Assembly: GCA_030631445.1 (NCBI GenBank)
Contig: DAOVLD010000096.1
Span: 1-6,899 of the forward strand
DNA: 6,899 nt
From: Bacteroidota bacterium
GTDB lineage: Bacteria > Bacteroidota > Bacteroidia > Bacteroidales > VadinHA17
Reading direction: 5' to 3'
Shown: piece by piece, positions 4,190-6,899 of the stretch
Position numbering within the stretch: position 1 is the stretch's first letter
How the letters are laid out: each line of letters begins with the position of its first letter
Program-made: the position numbers and the translations under genes
The notes under the pieces: model-generated
Told to the model about the DNA's origin: nothing
What the model saw: the letters and a program-made list of their open reading frames with translations, nothing else
Database searches by the model: none

Positions 4190-6898
4190 TCAATTAATAC
4201 TAACTTTTTTATTTACGTTAACCGGAATGAGAAATTCCTTCCTACAAAGATGTATATTAATTTTTTTCTTCGAAGGACTTTTTATTAAAATTTCAATTTC
4301 TTTTTCCCCAATCACTAACTGGTATTGTTCATCTCTGAATTTAAATCCAAATTTAATATTATTCCAGGATTCCGGAAGTTTTGGGCAAATTTTTACCACA
4401 TCGGATCGAAGATTAAGACCGGCATAGGAACTTAATACCAAATATACTGTTCCTGCCATTACCCCGCAATGTATTCCTTCTCCTGTTGTACCCCCTTGTA
4501 TATCGATATAATCACTCGTTAACGCTTCCTGAAACAATTGTATACTAAGCTTTTTTCTGTTAATAAGGTTTGCCAGATAGGCATGAACCAGTCGGCTAAG
4601 TGTTGAGCCATGTGTTGTTCTGTTAATGTAATAATCAAAATTGGTTTCAAAATAGTTATCCGGCAATTTATACCCCATCTCTTCTACAACCTCTTCAACT
4701 TCCTCTTTATCAAGATTATAATATAACATTAACAAGTCTGCTTGTTTTGATAATTTATAATCATCAGGCGATTTCCCTTCAGCTTTTAAAATCCTGTCAA
4801 GGCGATGGATATCTTTATATTTCTTACGATAATAATCCCAATCAAGATCCATCAGTTTAAAATATCCCTCAAATTGAGCAATTAATCCCTCACCGGATAT
4901 TTCCAGTTTTAATTTCTTCCTTATCTCTTGCCATTTTTGAATTTCTTCTTCTTCAAAACCAAGTTTCTTACATGTTTTTCTCATTTTATCTCCGGGAAGC
5001 AGTTCACATAAGCTTTCTGCTTTTTTAAAGAGCCAGCTTACCATGATATTTGTATATGCATTATTCTTTATACCTCCCTCTTCAGAGCCAGGGAATTTTT
5101 CATGAAATTCATCCGGTCCCATAACTTTGCAAATAGAGTATCTATCTGATTCACTGTCAAATCCGGCTTTGCTTGCCCAGAAACGACAAATCTCAAAATA
5201 CAACTCTATGCCATAATTAATCATAAATTCTTTATCACGAGTTGCCGCGAAATAGTTCCATACATTATAAGCCAGTGCAATGGATATGTGTCTTTGTAAT
5301 GAGCTATAGTCATCACCCCATTCCCCTGATAAAGGATTAAGATGAATAACTTGTGTCTCTTCCCTGCCATCACTCCCACTTTGCCAGGGAAACATTGCTC
5401 CTTTATATCCGTATTCTTTTGCATATTCTCTTGCTTTATCAAGTCTTCTGTAACGATACATAAGGGATGCTTTTGTTACCCCGGGCATATGTATGTTATA
5501 TAAAGGAAGAATATACAACTCGTCCCAGAAAATGTGGCCCCGGTATGCCTCTCCATGAAGACCCCTGGGCGGTATTCCGGCATCCTGATCAGCAAAGTGT
5601 TCTGAGGCGGTCACAAGCATATGATATAAATGCAAACGAACAAGTTTTTGGGAATTACGATCATGATCAATTTTTATATCCATATTTTCCCATAACTTTT
5701 CCCATTTATTAACCGATCTCTCAAACATCTCGTTCCATGAGTCGGCTGATTCAATATCTTTTTCAGCCCTGTCCAAAGGATTTTGTTTTTTCTTATCCCG
5801 TGATGTATGAATAGAAACAAGTTTTTCAAGTATAACTTTTTGTCCTTTTTCAACATGAATATTACACTCAGCAGCCACCCATCCTTTACCGGATTTAATA
5901 TTACATTCTAATTCGGTTTTTTTATTATTAATTAAAACATCGTGGCGGGCATTTTGAGCAATTGTTATACCTGAATTAATTGTTTTGACAACCAGGGATA
6001 TTTTCCCTTTTCCCCCATTTTGCAGAACCGGTTCAAGGTGTTTTTGCTTCAACTGCTGATATCTTTCTACACCGGCATTTATATGATCACCATGCAATCC
6101 TGACCTTATCAATAAAGGCCCCTGATAATTCATTGGAGATATTTCATACCTGATACCGGCAATATGAGGATTATCCATACTCGCAAATCTTTCAGATACA
6201 ACTTTTGTTCTTCTTCCCTGCCTGTCTTTAATTATCATTTGCCGGGTTAAAAGTCCGGTTCTGAAATTCAGTTTCCGGTAAATTTTCTCAATTTCAAAAT
6301 TCGGTTTTTTTCCAAAAATTAACCAGTCTCCATTCTCCGGCTTAAAATTAACCGGAAGCCAGTTTGGTATATTTACAAGATCTTCATTTTCAATATCCCG
6401 GTCTGCAACCCTGGAAACAAGCCGGTTAAATAATCCTGCAATATAGGTACCCGGATAATTTATTTTATTTGCTTTACTTTCTTCCATCGCTCCTCTTGTG
6501 CCAAAAAAGCCGTTTCCAATTGTTAATAATGCTTCACGCGACCGTTCATTTTCAGGATTGTAATCATGGTAATTTAAAGTCCATTTTTCATTTTCCAGAC
6601 CTTTATTAAACCATTCATTTATTGTGTCTATACTGATTTCAGAAAGATCTTCGACAACAATATCTGCTCCATTTATCAATAGTTCGGTGGCATTATCCTC
6701 CCTGGCAAGTCCCAGGGTGAGACCAAACCCTCCATTCATTCCTGCCTGTACACCCGATACAGCATCTTCAACAATAACAGCTCTATGATAATCCACACCA
6801 AGGTTATCACAGGCTGTAGTAAAAATATCCGGTTCGGGTTTCCCCATTAATCCCAATTCGGCAGATACAACTCCATCAACCCGTGTTTCAAACAGGTC
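4190..6898 (-). CDS. HAD beta-phosphoglucomutase / GH65 glycoside phosphorylase fusion (N-terminus outside window)
   Basis: The frame is open to the window edge and gives 902 visible residues. Residues 1 to about 90 are the C-terminal part of a HAD-type beta-phosphoglucomutase, with GKPEPDIF (19-26; Lys20 motif III) and VIVEDAVSGVQAG (41-53; acidic pair Glu44/Asp45). The nucleophile motif and cap lie upstream. A complete GH65 protein follows: N-terminal beta-sandwich (about 105-385), (alpha/alpha)6 barrel with GHIFWDE (454-460), PWQSGSDGREE (504-514), the general acid Glu597 in MGPDEFH, and the phosphate-binding THGS (762-765), then a small C-terminal beta domain. GH65 phosphorylases split alpha-glucosyl disaccharides such as trehalose, maltose or kojibiose, releasing beta-glucose 1-phosphate, which beta-phosphoglucomutase turns into glucose 6-phosphate. 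The disaccharide cannot be read from sequence. There is no signal peptide in the visible part, so it is probably cytoplasmic. Phosphorylase activity, rather than hydrolysis, is inferred from THGS and the fusion partner. Confidence 0.93.
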   Translation of the reverse strand, partial: DLFETRVDGVVSAELGLMGKPEPDIFTTACDNLGVDYHRAVIVEDAVSGVQAGMNGGFGLTLGLAREDNATELLINGADIVVEDLSEISIDTINEWFNKGLENEKWTLNYHDYNPENERSREALLTIGNGFFGTRGAMEESKANKINYPGTYIAGLFNRLVSRVADRDIENEDLVNIPNWLPVNFKPENGDWLIFGKKPNFEIEKIYRKLNFRTGLLTRQMIIKDRQGRRTKVVSERFASMDNPHIAGIRYEISPMNYQGPLLIRSGLHGDHINAGVERYQQLKQKHLEPVLQNGGKGKISLVVKTINSGITIAQNARHDVLINNKKTELECNIKSGKGWVAAECNIHVEKGQKVILEKLVSIHTSRDKKKQNPLDRAEKDIESADSWNEMFERSVNKWEKLWENMDIKIDHDRNSQKLVRLHLYHMLVTASEHFADQDAGIPPRGLHGEAYRGHIFWDELYILPLYNIHMPGVTKASLMYRYRRLDKAREYAKEYGYKGAMFPWQSGSDGREETQVIHLNPLSGEWGDDYSSLQRHISIALAYNVWNYFAATRDKEFMINYGIELYFEICRFWASKAGFDSESDRYSICKVMGPDEFHEKFPGSEEGGIKNNAYTNIMVSWLFKKAESLCELLPGDKMRKTCKKLGFEEEEIQKWQEIRKKLKLEISGEGLIAQFEGYFKLMDLDWDYYRKKYKDIHRLDRILKAEGKSPDDYKLSKQADLLMLYYNLDKEEVEEVVEEMGYKLPDNYFETNFDYYINRTTHGSTLSRLVHAYLANLINRKKLSIQLFQEALTSDYIDIQGGTTGEGIHCGVMAGTVYLVLSSYAGLNLRSDVVKICPKLPESWNNIKFGFKFRDEQYQLVIGEKEIEILIKSPSKKKINIHLCRKEFLIPVNVNKKVSIN

Positions 6899-6899
6899 A

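Noticed and set aside
5221..5856. Open frames on both strands inside the GH65 region, such as 5467-5712 on the + strand.
   Set aside because: They overlap conserved GH65 motifs in another frame and show no recognisable protein features.

Overview
The window looks like a piece of a chromosome from an anaerobic Bacteroidetes-type bacterium. The DNA is AT-rich and most genes lack a Shine-Dalgarno sequence. The clearest promoter is a near-perfect Bacteroidetes sigma-ABfr signal (TTTG, 20-nt gap, TATATTTG). The spacers also carry degenerate 7- and 8-nt repeats. The lineage call is inference; no rRNA or other marker gene is present.

Layout: (1) 2-214, the C-terminal end of a UbiX flavin prenyltransferase on the + strand. 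(2) 215-441, a convergent spacer with an AT-rich hairpin, a stray copy of the comF tail and an 8-nt periodic array. (3) 442-1134, comF (phosphoribosyltransferase fold, zinc finger) on the - strand. (4) 1135-1368, a divergent control region with a possible comF promoter, a 7-nt periodic array, a 19-nt dispersed repeat, and a strong + strand promoter with a 16-bp palindrome between its two boxes. (5) 1369-2733, a three-gene + strand unit: DUF134 helix-turn-helix protein with zinc ribbons, DUF5320 Gly/Arg-rich coiled-coil protein, and a NifX/NafY-like iron-molybdenum cofactor domain protein. (6) 2796-3233, a small exported rhodanese. (7) 3230-3919 on the - strand, a uridine-kinase-like P-loop kinase whose stop codon shares a TTAA with the rhodanese stop. 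(8) 3920-4189, a repeat-filled spacer able to form a long stem. (9) 4190 to the window end on the - strand, a fusion of a beta-phosphoglucomutase-like HAD domain with a GH65 disaccharide phosphorylase, 5' end outside the window.

How the genes fit: the DUF134/DUF5320/NifX-like set recurs in anaerobes and is thought to concern metal-sulfur cluster handling, but its job is not established. Here the DUF134 protein is a good candidate autoregulator acting at the palindrome. The HAD-GH65 fusion would release beta-glucose 1-phosphate from an alpha-glucosyl disaccharide and convert it to glucose 6-phosphate in one polypeptide. The most unusual non-coding signal is the set of short-period repeats: 8-mers after three genes, always purine-rich on the transcribed sense strand, and 7-mers in arrays ending in the same GTCGG-CAA.
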